The notes: generated from the sequence alone by a model not told the origin. Shown: positions 45,870-59,195, counted from the first letter of the stretch. The stretch is 64,000 nucleotides of DNA from Telmatactis stephensoni (GCA_029948255.1 JALIZF010001809.1:248001-312000), one strand, 5' to 3'. Translations and numbers: made by a program.

Positions 45870-46290
45870 ACGTCTTTCTGCACACAAACTTCCTGTTGAA
45901 AGTGGCAAAATATTCCCTTTGTTTAAGATTATGTTCATTATGCGACTTAAAAGAAATAGGAGATGAGTATCATTATATTCTTAGATGTAACAATTATTTT
46001 TTTCCTGTCAGAAATGAGGATTTGAATAATATAAATAGTTTTGGTCGTCTTCAAATCGAAGATCTATTTTTATATATATTTTTAATGACAGATATTTCCA
46101 TTCATAATCTAGTTCCATTTTTTTTGATCTTTTGAAAGTTGTTATATTTAGTATAGAACTTTAATTGTTTGAAAATTGTAATACTTTTAAAATCACTTGC
46201 TATATAATTATATGTTTTTGTATGAATGTATGTATTCCTTATATACCATTATTGGTGTTTTGTATGGAATAAAGATAACCATCTGCTAAT
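45870..46290 (+). mobile_element. 3' fragment of a LINE with a C-terminal zinc-knuckle-like segment
   Basis: The frame at 45,845-46,135 includes LRLCSLCDLKEIGDEYHYIL followed by RC. This Cys-x2-Cys...GDE.H...C pattern is typical of the C-terminus of some non-LTR retrotransposon proteins. An AT-rich tail follows, ending ggaataaagataaccatctg. Only the last part of the element is present, and it differs from the LINE at 28,206. Confidence 0.65.
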
Positions 46291-47075
46291 CATATTCCTT
46301 ACCTTTCTATGGCCTCACTAAAATTCAACTGTAGAATGCATTACACTGTCGATGCTAGCGTTGAGCGAAAGGAATCTTGAAATGGGAGAATTAGTATTGA
46401 CAAAGACGATACCTCACGTCTAACGTATCAAGAACATGGTGCAAGAATAAATCCCACACAACAAAACAGAAAATCTCTTGGTTTTTGCTTATAAAAATGA
46501 TTTAACGTAATGTACCCTTAAAATGGTTATGGCAGGCGAATAATCATTATCTACACTACAGCGTATTTATAAGTATTTTGTTGTTCCTCAGGGGTTAATG
46601 CTTGGCCCCTTATGGCATGTTTATAAATCATCCGAGACCTATTAGTAGATGCCGTCAATGATGTAATGGCTAATTTAGTTTAATGAAGCTCATCTGTGGC
46701 GCGTAAAACAAGGATATCCTTGCCATGGCCAGACCCACAGACGGGACTACCAGGCGACAAAGAAAAGGAACTTTATATATAAAGTACTATAACTTCCATT
46801 GGGGAAGTCATAGCTAAATTGTTGACTAGAGCGGATTTCATATGAGTGTGAAACAGACAGCGCCGTGCCGTGACCGCGCGTGTTAGTGCAGTGATTAAGA
46901 TTTCTATAAATACATTTGCAATTCCTGCCGTAAGCCTGCCGTGCCGTTTTCACAGTCATAAGAAATCTAAATCGACTTTACCTTGTATGGCTGTGTCACG
47001 TTCGCTCACTTATTCATTGATTCATATTTTTGCGCGTCTAGCGCTTTTCCATCGTCAGCCGTTTCGCGAAGTATT

Positions 47076-47137
<62 letters not shown>

Positions 47138-48344
47138 AAAAAAAGAAGAAAAAAAATTGGGTATGGTCGAAAATAACACCTGTCTAATGCATTAGCCATA
47201 AAAACCCCGTGAAATTCTATAATGTTTACTACTAAGCAAGATGCTTATCATGTTCTAGCATAAATAGTGTAGTTGTAATAGTAGTTTTAGTCAGTAGATG
47301 AATATGTTGTGCACAGCCTAGTTCAGAAGCCGTACCAACTCTTTGCCGTACAATAGGGCTAAAAAATGTATGCGCATGCGCTAACTCACGCAATAAAATA
47401 TATGGTGACGGGAAGTGGAAGGTTAATTCTTGCATTAATTACTAGTTTTCTCCAATTGTGAAAAAAAAGTTGGATATCCTGGATGACAGATGGTATCTTG
47501 ATGTGAATCACTATATTCTGCAGGTGGGGAAAATACGCAGAATTGAGCCTTTGATGTCTTTTGCACGAAATCGCTTCTTTCGGTACTTCACATAAACATT
47601 TTTCCCCATCTTGTGCATGTCTTCCGAAAATCAACCAAGAAGCAATTTTAGTGCGAATTACTCTCCTTCTCATTCCAACAAATAATATATTGCCGAATAA
47701 GCAAAATCGGTCGACGTTTTCAAGAAAATATCACACAGTACAAGCGATGGAAAAATGGTACGTCCATAACTTTTATATTAGAAACGGCCTTAATTTTTGA
47801 AATTTTGTCGGGATTTTTATATTTTGACAAAAACCCAAACAAATTTTATCGGCCACCGGTTGAGCCTGCGATATTTTCACTGACCATTTGGAAGCTGCAC
47901 GCAATTTGGCGCGTTTTTCAGCCCTATTGTGCCGTATTAAATTGTTGCAAGAAAATCATGGAAAGTTTGGCGTCTAAATAAATTTGGAACTGCTGGTTTG
48001 ATTTCGAATGACCTAGGTATTCAGAACACCAGAGCCAGCTACGCGGTCGTCTGAACTAGGCCTGACCTGCAAAGCAGGCGCTCTTTCTGGAGTTTAAGAT
48101 TTGGGATTCCTGTGGAAAAAGTATGGCGCATGAGAACTGCGAGCTTTGCGAGCCAAACTATCATTTTAGAATAGACCATTTCACAGTTATGTCTTGCTCG
48201 ACGGCAGGCTTCGACTAGTAATATATATTCTTTGGATTTTGGTAACAACCCGGCCGTGAAAAGGCAAGCAATGCACATGAATCAGGGAAGTGTGAATAAA
48301 CAAAGCAAATAGTTTAGATTACCACTTATCATAATAACACTGAT
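46291..48344. other. Gene-free interval with long poly(A)
   Basis: No supported gene. A run of about 55 A followed by aaaagaag-type sequence lies at 47,079-47,156 and explains the Lys-rich open frames. The rest shows nothing recognisable. Confidence 0.55.
47079..47156 (+). repeat. Poly(A) tract
   Basis: About 55 consecutive A, then A-rich sequence. It may be the tail of a retroposed sequence, but no body was recognised to its left. Confidence 0.93.
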
Positions 48345-48602
48345 TTACATGTCAAAGAAAACGGTCTGAATCAATGTTCGGTGAACATTCACCTCGATGT
48401 GATGTAGCAGTTTGGTATCTGCGGAAAGGTCTTCAGTTGCGTAAACAATGACCGGAGCCTGGAGAAGAATGCGCCCTTGTTTTAGTTGAGTCTCCCAGTG
48501 ATCATCAAGGGATTGCATTTGGAGCATCCCAATTGATTTGGCCGTTGGGGGAGAAAAGGAAGGCGTGAATGAAACAAGGCAAGGAGCTTGAGAGGACCTC
48601 AC
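48345..48602 (-). other. Unassigned open frame, possible exon
   Basis: An 85-codon frame that ends FFDM then stop, with an ordinary residue mix (VIVYATEDLSADTKLLHHIE) and no simple-sequence bias. I do not recognise it. No companion exon with matching phase was found. It may be a gene relic or chance. Confidence 0.2.
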
Positions 48603-48909
48603 GCTCGCATCTGTTGATATGGTATGGAAATCCTCAATTTAATTAGAAAATTAAATGAAATTGAGTCTCGGTTATATGAAATTTAGCTGTTAAGCCCCTT
48701 TATCTTCGATCTAAGACATTTTATTCCACTCAAGACTTTTCTCTAAACTTACAAATGCAACCCAAGAGTAATATTCTACTTTATGCTAACTATAAATAAT
48801 GAATCGGTATTATACAATATTCAAGTTCGCGTAACTGATAAAAACTATTATATACACTTCGTTATTTCACCATCAGAAAAGAGATGACACTTTCAGGCGA
48901 GCTTCAATC

Positions 48910-49072
48910 GATTACTAATCACGTGAACACTATTACTAATCACATGATAATATTACTAATCACGTGAGCACTTACTAATGACGTGCACTATTACTAATCA
49001 TGTGATCACTATAACTAATCACGTGATTACTAATACTTATCACGTGATCATTAATAGTGGTCACGTGATGAG
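48910..49072 (+). repeat. Minisatellite of about eight ttactaatcacgtga units
   Basis: Units of 19-23 bases, each centred on a six-base palindrome. Five keep CACGTG exactly, two are CACATG or CATGTG, and one is gacgtg. CACGTG is the canonical E-box for bHLH-zip factors (MYC/MAX, USF, CLOCK-type). It lies 270 bases beyond the 3' end of the ZP-domain gene. Confidence 0.9.
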
Positions 49073-49341
49073 AGTAAAATGGCAGAGTACATGCAGCTTT
49101 ATCACAGGACAGTCTCAATCATCCACTTTATCAAAGAAATCCTTTCAATCATCTTTTACATAAACCTGATTTGGAGTTGGAAAAATTATATTTTGGTAAC
49201 AAAGGTGAAATTAACGTCCCTTAACCATTTTAGAATTATTCATAAGTTTATATTTAAGCAGTAAGAGCTTTTTAACGTTAAATATCAAATTTCAAATTTG
49301 CGTCAATGTTGAGAATTATCAAACACATCATGTGAAGGCTT

Positions 49342-52300
49342 CTATAATCTCGTTGTCCTGACAACTTCTCCAGCTCTAACCTTTAATAGTTGACGTCTGG
49401 TGAAGAGGACAACCAATAGACACAGCAAACAGATGAAACCCATTCCTATGAGAACCACGTGAGGAGTGGATATCGTCGAGTCTGAAAAAACATACCAGTA
49501 CAAGAATCAATGAAGTGTGCCGAATTATATATTACTGATTCACTAGTGCCGTTCGGCTCACCCGCTAAAAATACCATGAAAAGGGAAAAACAACCGCGGA
49601 GTCACCCGCGTCATACTTCGTCTAGGACGTACCGAATAATTAAGAGCATTTGATAGTCCCTCCGGGGACAAGCCTGCAGCCATTTTATTGAAAAGCCAAG
49701 TTCAACTTGCAAAAAGATATCACATGTCGAAATTCAGCCTTACAACTTGACTCATCAGTACAACTGACAGTTGATGGCGTTCTCTCATTCTTATCCTGTG
49801 AATGACAGCATTTTTTCTCGTCGTCCGTCCTTTCGGCTTTTTTTTGCCTACCAGGCGACAACCTGCATGCAAATACAGTCGGGAGCGAAGATGAAACCTT
49901 CGATGCGCCCACACCGATCCGAAGCTCTATGTTGCACAAGCGAATCAAAATACTGATTAAACCATTTTACTTCAACTTCCGCACAGCCAAAAACTGAGAT
50001 TTGAATGCCATACAGACGAAAAACTTAGCGCAAATAAGGACTTCACAAGATATGGAGACAGCAAATTCGAACTCGATAAATGGCTTCATCTTTCTCGAGC
50101 AAAGAGCGCAGCGATGAAGTCTTAAAAGAAAGCGTGGAGCTAGGCAGTTCAGCTTTCCATATTTCTCATCTTAGAGTATATACCTTTATGCTTTAATTCA
50201 TCAGGTTGCGGTCTGTGGATTTCACTAAGAATCACTATCGGTCCTTGCTCTAAGCTGTACGTCTCCTCCGTTGCTTCTCTTTTAAGTCTTAGTTTAACGT
50301 CTGTTGATATCTCACCTACAGCCCTTGGCGCAGCTAGAGTCCTTGTCCGTAGCGTTGCATAGTCGAACTTCACAATGAATGAAGACATATGGAATACTGG
50401 TTGAGTGAACGAACTGGAACGCTTGGAAACTGAATCTTTGAGCCCATGGGGGAGAGGGATGGGTCTTGAAGGTAGAATCTTTAGGGCATCTGTTGGTAAG
50501 AATAGAATTGAGTTATAGTTATAAAGTCATGAATTTAGCTTTCACTCATCCAGTTATCTCCGGCATACTAATCAAGTGGGTGCTTTTCAAACTCAGCCAG
50601 CCACCAAAAATGGTGTTATCTTTAAAGTGGTGGTGGGAATTACGGTGGGTGTTGCAAAACACGCGTCTTCTCGTGAGACGATCAACAGGCACAGTTGTAT
50701 CTAACGAGTGAACGTTTGGATAATGATACTTACCTTTGTTCAATTATGAGATATCGGTCTTCACTTGAAGGTATTCGTCTGGGCGTGGCATAACACGTGT
50801 CTGCTGAGATCGACAGACTTTTATCTGCAGAGTCAACGTTAAGCTGGAAGTAAAGCCTTTGATTTAATGGTACTGTGACAGGAAAGTCCTCGTACTGGTC
50901 AACAAATGTACTGTCTCGAAATAATCCCATTTGTAAGCCAAACTCGCCAGAACCATCTTCGACATTCAGTTCCAGAAGTGTTTCTTTTACGCTAAAATCT
51001 TTGTAAGAAGCGGCTACCTATAAATATATATATAAAGGTTTTACTATCAAACCGTGCTTGAGTAAAATTATAGTCTATAAGTCGACGTGATGGAAAGCAA
51101 CGTTTATTAATTCAAGACACTAGATAATTAGTTAGCCATTTCGAGTTGGCGCTCTTAGGCGCTCTTGGGCGATATTGAGCGATCTTGGGCGATCTTAGGC
51201 GATCTTAAGCGATCTTAGGCGATTTTAGGGCCCGGAGTAGGCCTCGAATACACGGTATAACCGGAAAAAAATGACTCCTCTTGCCGTGACAGTTGCGCGA
51301 TCTGCATGATGTAAATACAACCTATTCTCTGACATTGAGCTTGGGTTCCCTGTGTCTGGTCCTATTTCACAATGCAGTGATATTGGGAGTACAGTGTTAT
51401 ACTGCTTACAACTATTCGCGTGTAATTTACAGCTGGACAGAGTATATATATAGTATAGTAGAGTGTGGACGTCGTGATCCAAGTAACTAAGATACAAGTT
51501 AGCACACGATAGAATTCCAGTGAAATGGCGGTTTTTTTAGCTAGGAAGAGAGGTCCATCAGGCCCGGTGGAGGCCGGAATAAGACAATTGACTTCTAAAG
51601 CTGGGACATAGCTACAATCCTTGCCAAAACTGTTGGCACGATGGCCATTTTTGAACCGTGCGCAATTAATTTCCAAGTAGGTTACGGTGCTCCCCCCTCC
51701 CCTGATTCAATGTTGAGAGGGCTTCCAGGGCACAACTGCACATGCTTCCACCCGGCAGATCACCAATGGAATTTTGGGGAGGGGGGAGGGGGGGGGGTTG
51801 AAAAAAAAAATAAGAAAAATGGATAGGACACACCAAAATTGGATAGGAACGGTAACCGGGCCAACTCTTTTTGGCAAGGATTGTAGCTTGTTTTGCTGGG
51901 TTTCAATTATTATATGCCATTACATCTAGAAAGGGAATTCCGTCAAATTTCTTATTAATGTAAGGTGGCTGGATTAAGTGCCGCAACTAAGGCGGACCTG
52001 CCCTGGTGACAAGAGGAACCTTGCAAGAGACGGCCGATGGCTACAAGTCTTTAACTTGCCTAAATTTCATTAATTCACGTACACACACAACGAATTATAT
52101 TTTACTTTACCTTTGTAGGGTATGAGCACCGTACAGGGATCTCCAATACTGGAAGTCTATTAATAACTGCATTGGGATCAAACGGCTTGTTCTTTACCAT
52201 ATTGGAGTATGTGACGGTAGTATTAGTATGATGGCTAACGGTGCCACACCCAACCAGTGGAATCACCACTGTAAAATGAGTATAGTTTGCAGATCTTTGA

Positions 52301-55171
52301 AAGTCACATTTCGAGTCGAGTGTACTCAAGTCGTCAAGATAGAAGTCTGGAATGAAAGTCTTTAGTATGGACACTGTGATGTCGTACTTGTTGCATATAA
52401 TACTAATATCATCGTCGCTTCCTGAAAGAAAAATAAGGGGGCATAGTCAGGACTTTAAATCTAACCTCGTGGTCAACAAATGTACTCGAGGACTTATCGA
52501 GGCTGTTCATATTCTAGAGGGGCACGGGGCAGTTGCACATTGCGCATGCATGGTTATTGATTACTTATTCCTTATTTTGCGGGTAAGCACGAGTAGTATT
52601 ATGGTGGTCGCATCTGCGTATCCAGTGGGTCTTGAATTTGAAGACCGATACTAAAATCGGATGTGAAGGAGGTTAGATCAAAATCAAAGCAAGCGGAGCC
52701 CACGGTTAATCAACGTATCCCAGAAGGTTTTACTATTTACAAAGCAGCATTCTCTTAATTTTTTATCAGAGAAGTAAAGGTTTGTAAACACGAAGAAACT
52801 TTTTGTAACTTTTTCTTATGTGGAGTTAGTTCAACCTTGTGTCCATCCTTGCAATTAAAATGTTGCGCGCAAAGTTGCGCGCAACAATTGCAGAAGTTGA
52901 AACGAGTTTTATTTCTGCAAAGAGTTGGACACACAATGCTACTGCGCGCAACAGTGTAAGAAATGTTGGTGTCCTGGCCTTAACTGCAAGTAGCGCGCAC
53001 AAATTTCATTTGCAGTTCGACCCTTACCAAACCACTCATAATCATCAGACAAAAAAGAACGCGAACTGTCTTTATCGACAACTTGTTGAAAAGGCGGGTT
53101 TTATGCACCCGTAATAACGAACTCACGATGGCTGGATACCTAGACGAGAACTTCATTGGTGGGCTGCGTGAGGCTGTAAAGCGTTCTAATCCCTCTATAA
53201 ACCAAACCAAACAGAGACCAACTTGGCGATAATTATTTATAACATGTTTAGCTCTTTTTAGCACTGACGAGTGACGAGGGTAATTCAAGTTTTCAAAGGA
53301 AAACCAATAGAATGTGTCGACATGCCTAAAAGCTTAAGTGGAATTGATTAAAGGTCAAGAAACAAAGAAAAAAATAGAATTTTTTAATTCAACTTTTTCC
53401 GTCGACGATGGACAAAAATCTTTCCTTAAAGAACTCTTAAGCATCCTTCTGTCATAGGAATGGTCGACGGGAAATTGATGGGAAGCCATTTTATCTTCCT
53501 GGCCAGCTTTTCCCTTTTTCCAGCCCCGCTCCCACCATCGTTCAATCGAGCCTTGAAAGGAGTCACTGAACCATTTCTTTAAAGAATGGGGATTACACAT
53601 CGTATTCACCTGCGATTTGCGCCCGTGGAAATAAAAGTAAAAATCTTAAACACTGACCATTTGTGGAGGAGGAGGTTTGATATGAGTATCAGTAACGTGC
53701 ATCGACCAGCATCTTATCACCACGGGTAACCTCATTACTTTTTTTGATAAGGAAATTGCAGGTCATCAGTGAGGTAATTTGTTCAGTATGGACTGAAACT
53801 ATTGGGTTAAGTTACTAGTTTGAGATGCATATTCATCCATTGCGGTTTTTATGTTTTTATTTATTTGTGGGTTGTTTTTTTTTGATAATCCAAAATGTCC
53901 ATCAAGTCATGGGTGGTCAGTTCAAGAACAAGTAACCGCAGCAATTATTCGTCTGGTCGTTGAACAAGAACAATTATTCGTCTGGTTGTTTTGCATTGTA
54001 AATTCGGTATTTCTGCGTTTAATCTTCATCTTTTTGTCATCACTATATCTTTTTATTGGCTTTTTGTATTATTATTTTTTGTATTATATATGTATATATA
54101 ATATCTATATATCTATATACACCACCCGGACTCGGGTATATGTTGACATGTTTCCAATGTTTTACTGCATGACTTTGAGCTACGCAAGTTATCTAGCCAT
54201 GCATGCCTTATCGGGATAACCTTCGTCTTGCTTGTTTTCAAGTTGGCCGTAGTTTAGGTCAAACACAGCGAATATTGGACTTGATAGCGAAATACTTTGA
54301 TTGATATGAGTACTTTAGAACTTATCTATGTAAAATGTATCAGTTCATGATGGAAAAAAAAAGAAAAAAAAAGGAATTAATAAGAGCTATTAAAAGCTAG
54401 GAGAAAAGTGGCAAGCCGGTGAAATGCGATGTAAATTGTACAAACAAAAACTAAAGTGAATCCGTTTGTGACAATGAACAGCAAGAAAAGAAATTGTACA
54501 ACCATTATACAACACACCACATCACACCAAGGAACCCGAACCTTTGACACCAGAAACAAAGACTAGTTTGTTTCCAACCAGAGCTGTCTATCTAACAGAT
54601 GAAAGCCGTTTCAAAGCGGTAATTTTTTGGAGTTCCGTGCGTTAAGCCACAAAGTTAGAATTCTATACTTAATTGAGTTGATGGGTTTGTTTGAATAATC
54701 ATCACCAACTTGTTAACCGCATGTTATTGTCGATCAACGGCCACAGAACTTACTACATGGCGACTGTTTTACTGGCTTATTCATGTTTATTCAAAGTATT
54801 AGGAAAGCAAGGTTTCGTGGTTTTGCGAGATATATCTTCATTTGATTTTAGGGGTGAATTTGTTTTAGCATTTCAGAAGATCTGGTGCTTCAGTACTCCA
54901 GTCTTGCGTGACGGGTATATATATATTTACAGAAACATCAAAACTTCTGCCTAATCCCTTTCTAAATCACGAGTAAATACGCTATGCACACACGCCTAGG
55001 AACAATTTAACTGTTTCACTTCTTGTTAGCTTTAAGCACCTAATTGCGACGAGTTCATTCACGATACCATTACTCTATTTCATGGCTTATCAATTAACTG
55101 TGAAACCTACCTTTTGCTGTGATGAACAGAGATAGAAACAGCAACGCAAACGTCAGTTTAGTCGTCGACAT
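49342..55171 (-). CDS. Zona pellucida (ZP) domain type I membrane protein, five exons
   Basis: Exons in gene order: 55111-55171 (signal peptide MSTTKLTFALLFLSLFITAK), 52111-52421, 50734-51017, 50184-50489, 49342-49481 (TM and tail). Phases chain as 1, 0, 2, then 1. About 366 aa. The ZP module has ten cysteines: IICNKYDITV, DSKC, VGCGT, VRCSYP (ZP-N), then FPVTVPLNQRLYFQL, DTCYATP, QRCP, RFSFQAFQF, IHCEVRLC, SSCAKGC (ZP-C). A furin-type RLKR follows, then a hydrophobic segment and short basic tail. ZP proteins polymerise after cleavage at such a site to form extracellular matrices. Between CAKGC and RLKR (near 50,311-50,313) the frame slips by one base; a 15-base intron is too short to explain it, so suspect a sequence error or a mutation. 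The specific function is unknown. Confidence 0.88.
51148..51230 (+). repeat. 10-bp tandem repeat, about eight ggcgatctta units
   Basis: Units such as ggcgctctta, ggcgatcttg and agcgatctta repeat with an exact 10-base step, close to one DNA helical turn. It lies in the intron between ZP exons 2 and 3. Confidence 0.92.
51596..51901. repeat. Loose inverted repeat flanking a poly(G) stretch
   Basis: Left gctacaatccttgccaaaac (about 51,609) and right ggcaaggattgtagc (about 51,874) are complementary. Between them lies a G-rich run at 51,777-51,798. It sits in the intron between ZP exons 2 and 3. Confidence 0.5.
52840..53030. repeat. gcgcgcaa-rich inverted repeat (ZP intron 1)
   Basis: Several ttgcgcgc / gcgcgcaa words alternate in both orientations between 52,862 and 53,000. 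It looks like a short decayed palindromic element inside the first ZP intron. I see no gene elsewhere in 52,422-55,110. Confidence 0.4.
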
Positions 55172-56143
55172 CTCGAAGCCTCTCTCTGGCCAAGATGAAT
55201 TTAAGCCCTTCGTTTAGGAATCACATGGGTTCCTGTGGTTTACTTTGATCAGAGAGGCTCGGTTGTTCAGTACCTCTGTGTTAAATGGCCCTCCTTCAGA
55301 GCGATAGCCTCTGGTATGTGTGACTCGGCAACTATGGTCGACTCTGTACCGATAAGTGGGAGTAATTTTGCAGACGACTTGACCTTGCAGTCCTACAGAA
55401 GTGTAAACTTTGCAGTTAATATGTGACGCCTAGAACAAAAGACGTTTGATGATTTCATTGCTGGAAGCATACGGCGTTAATGATTAGCTTATTATCACTG
55501 GCATTATTAATCACAGTGTCTGCCAAGGGATTATATGACTTACCGTATTGATATTTGGCTTCTGTATATATATTTGGTTATTAAAAACTATCAACTAATT
55601 TTCACCCGATGTTTAGTAACTTGATATTATGGCTAACAGTACATGGCAATTTGATATGTACCAGTGTTTGTATAGCTGGAAATAAATGCAAGTTCGCAGG
55701 AGTTTTTGGAAAAAAGAGTTCAGCCTCCACAGCTCCACGCACGTTTAATAACAGACCCCCTGTCAGTACGAGAAGCTCAGACTACTACCCATCCGTGACG
55801 TTATTTCAGTGCTTACGCAAAGCATAGCCCGACAGATCACTGGGTAGCCTGTGTGCCCGTAAGACACTCGAGGCCGAGTAGTGGGAAAAAATGGGAGCCT
55901 GGCCGTGAGAACTGGCCTCTTTTTTTCTTCTCAGACGAACTGAAGCATGATTCACAGGCTAGCCTTCCTAGAATGTTTGTATTGACTTACAAATATGACG
56001 TACTTTTCTCTAATGTTTTAGTATTTAAAGCCTTCTTCTCGTTGTGATTTCTACGTAAAAGGCCAGACCGTGTCAACTGGACATACTTCACGGGCTACCT
56101 GTGGTTGCATTCTGCTGACCTAATACACTGCGTGTTCACATTT

Positions 56144-56154
56144 CAAGATGGCGG
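56144..56154 (+). promoter_or_regulatory. YY1-like motif over the ALKBH1 start codon
   Basis: caagatggcgg matches the vertebrate YY1 consensus core, and its ATG is the ALKBH1 start. In animals this motif is known near the start sites of housekeeping genes. Whether it acts here is inferred. Confidence 0.45.
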
Positions 56155-58547
56155 ATGAAGTGGTTGGAAATGATGTCCAAGAATCTCAAATTTATTCTTG
56201 TAAAAACTCTCAGACCAACGTAAAAGACTTGATAAGGCAAGGCTATAAATATTACAAGCGAAAGAGCCCTCCTCCAGACTTTAGTGAGGTTATAAACTTC
56301 AACAAACCCGAACAATTTAGTGATAAAATTGATTGCATTCCACTCAAAAATCATCTTCATTCCGGCCATGGACTTCGATGTTCTAGTGAATGGGAAGTCT
56401 ATCAGCTTTTTTCTTGTCCTGGTTTTATTTTCATAGTAAATCCATTTTTAGAAGGTGCTCAGTGTTATTGGACCCGTCGGTGTATAGAAGATTTTACTCG
56501 AAAACCCAACGTGTCGAATTTAGATGCACATATGTCGATCAATGAAGACGAATCAGTGTGGGAACTCAGCGGGTAAGGAATTTATCATCATCATTTTTAT
56601 GATTGTTTCGATTGTTACATTGTTATATTGTTATGAAAATATTGGAGATTTTTGATTATTTCGGTATGTTTATTATTTTGAAATATTTTTTATCATTATT
56701 ATCATCATCATAAATTCAAGTATCATTGCTGATGATATTTTTTGATAATTGTAATAAACTGTTTCATGCATGTTAATTTTCAAACTATAATCATTATGAT
56801 TATTTCTCTTAAATGGAAATACTTTAAGTAGTTGTCTTGAATGTATTTATTACGAGTCCTTAGCTCATTATACTTATCTGGTATAAATAAAATAATCTAT
56901 CTATCTATCTAGTAATCATTGCATCAACAACAAAAATTAATATACATAGCTAGCTGATATCAATTCATGTACACATGTAGTAAATTTCTTCTTAAAGTGA
57001 TGATGATGTTAATCATCTTTGCAATTATTATTACTTTTAGAAAAGATAGTCAACAAGATTTGATGACAAGACTTCGCTGGGTTCACCTTGGCTACCAATT
57101 TGACTATAATGTAGTAGATTATAAGCCAGAGCACTACTATGGCTTCCCTAAAGACCTGTCAGGTCTCATGAATCATATAGCAGAGGCAATAGGATACCCA
57201 GGGTACACCCCTGAGGCAGGAATTATAAATTATTATCCAATAGGAACATCAATGGGAGGCCACACTGATCACTATGAATTGGACCTTTCTTGGCCTTTGA
57301 TTTCAATCAGTTTTGGACAGCCAGCAGTGTTTTTGATTGGTGGGAAAACTAGAAATATAGAACCAACAGGTAATCTTTTGTAGTTAACATGCTCATTGAC
57401 AACTGCTTGACATTTCATTCTTATATTGGGGAATTTAATTGGGTATTGTAATTTAAAATATTTTTTGTCATGCTTTCTTGAATAGGATTACTAATAAATT
57501 CATAACTATACTTGTGATATTGATTATCGAATGTGTAAATAAAGCACAATTCATTTCAATTCAATATACACTTTAGGAGGAAGAAGAAATTGGCCACAGG
57601 AAGCCCATTTAAAAAATCTTCAATATTTTGTAGGTCTGAATCCCTGACACATACTAATGTTATTCATCATGAATAACATTTTTATAACAATCCTCATCTA
57701 AGAAGTTATTTATAACAGGATCACAGATCACTTGATCTTCTGAATACAGTCGCTGTTTTTAGTTGCAAAATCTTTGTAAGTGTGTTGGACTTAACATTAC
57801 TACAATTATTTTTTAATTCTTAGCAGGGTGCCTTTTCAAAGTTATATGATACTGAGCCTTTTATTTTAGGGTTTTTCCTCATTATTTTATAAACTGTTCT
57901 AAGTATACACAGGAAAAAGATGTAATTTTCCAAGTTGGGGCTTCTTTGGGTCTGATCTGGGAATCTGTTCTATATTTCCTGTTTCAACCTTGAAAATCTG
58001 TAATACCCAAACTTGTAAAAATAGAACAGATTCCCAAGTTAGACTCAGGAAAGCCCCATATTTGATAAGTTGGGAATTAACATTATTTTCCTGTGTATCT
58101 TATGAAAGATGAGTTGTGGTTTCCAATTTGTTACCAACCATTTTTTATGATCTACATGCATTTTTGAACTACAGAACTTTTTCTGTTTGATATTTCTATT
58201 TTTTAATGAATAATAAATTCTTAACATTTTTTGCAGCATTGTATATTCACAGCGGAGATATAGTCATCATGTCAGGAGAATCAAGACTTGCATTTCATGC
58301 AGTACCAAGAATTATCAAATCAAGTGAAAAAAATGAAGCACCTGAGCCTCTTATGTGGAAAGAAAAAACTACAATTATACAACAGAAAAGTTGCTATAAC
58401 TGTAAATGTTATAAAGTTGACCGTTTTATGGAAGATTTACCAAGTACAACTAAGGAAGATTGGTCACCATTTTCACAATATCTGTCAAAAACAAGAATTA
58501 ATGTGAATGTTAGACAAGTTCATTCACTTGGGAACACTGAAGTTTGA
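56148..58547 (+). CDS. ALKBH1: ALKBH1, Fe(II)/2-oxoglutarate nucleic acid dioxygenase
   Basis: Three exons, 56148-56572, 57041-57369 and 58237-58547, phases 2 and 1 consistent, 354 aa (human ALKBH1 is close to 390). The N-terminal half has the ALKBH1-type GFIFIVNPFLEGAQCYW, then LRWVHLGYQFDYN and GIINYYPIGTSMGGHTDHYE. The iron ligands are His216 and Asp218 (HTD) and His272 (AFHAVPR), followed by the Arg expected to bind 2-oxoglutarate. ISISFGQPAVFLIGG and YIHSGDIVIMSG complete the double-stranded beta helix. The known family role is oxidative demethylation of tRNA and making f5C in mitochondrial tRNA; DNA 6mA activity is disputed. The start codon lies in a YY1-like motif. Intron 2 holds a MITE. 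Confidence 0.95.
57905..58098. mobile_element. MITE with atacacaggaaaa ends (ALKBH1 intron 2)
   Basis: The left end atacacaggaaaa and right end ttttcctgtgtat are perfect inverted repeats. The arms continue through ccaagttggggct / agccccatatttgataagttgg and ctgggaatctgttctat / atagaacagattccc. About 194 bp, non-coding. Confidence 0.88.
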
Positions 58548-59195
58548 GGTCAATGAATGTAGAGAACATTGTTTTGTCTCAGTGACCGTTTCAAGAGAAA
58601 TGCAACATTCTATAAAGAATTTCATAACAGAAAGATGACAGGAAAGTGATAACAAAAATATATTTTAGCATGTTTTTTTTTATTCGAACCCTTTTTAACA
58701 AGCTGTAAACTTTACAGGAATTTTGGGAAATAGATGGTTAAATACAAGACATGTCCACTATACAATATCTTATTTCTCGGCCTTTTTTGTATCCAGATCG
58801 GAGAAATAATAATAATACGGACACTCCGTCTCATCCCCATGGGTTCGTAATTACCGGGTTTCACTTTATTGTACTGATATTGTGTATATGATTAAGTCTG
58901 TAAAATGGAATTTTAAGAAAAAGAAGACATGTCACAGTTTGGCAGTAGAGTCAATAGTGGAGATGCCACAGTTATTATGAAAAATATTAGGTTTTGGAGA
59001 TATTGAATTGATATAAAGATAAAGGTTTACTTTTCGAATAAACTAATATTTGGTATTTTGCTATTTCTTTATGTAGGTGAAATTACTAAATATTACTAAA
59101 TACCAATTCCAAAAAGTGACCGAGAGCTGTTGTTTATCATTTTATTTTTCTCTTACTACTTATAATTATAATTTTTTATGTTGGTTTCGTTCATG

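Noticed and set aside
46870..47195. Poly-lysine open frames
   Set aside because: They read through the poly(A) tract.
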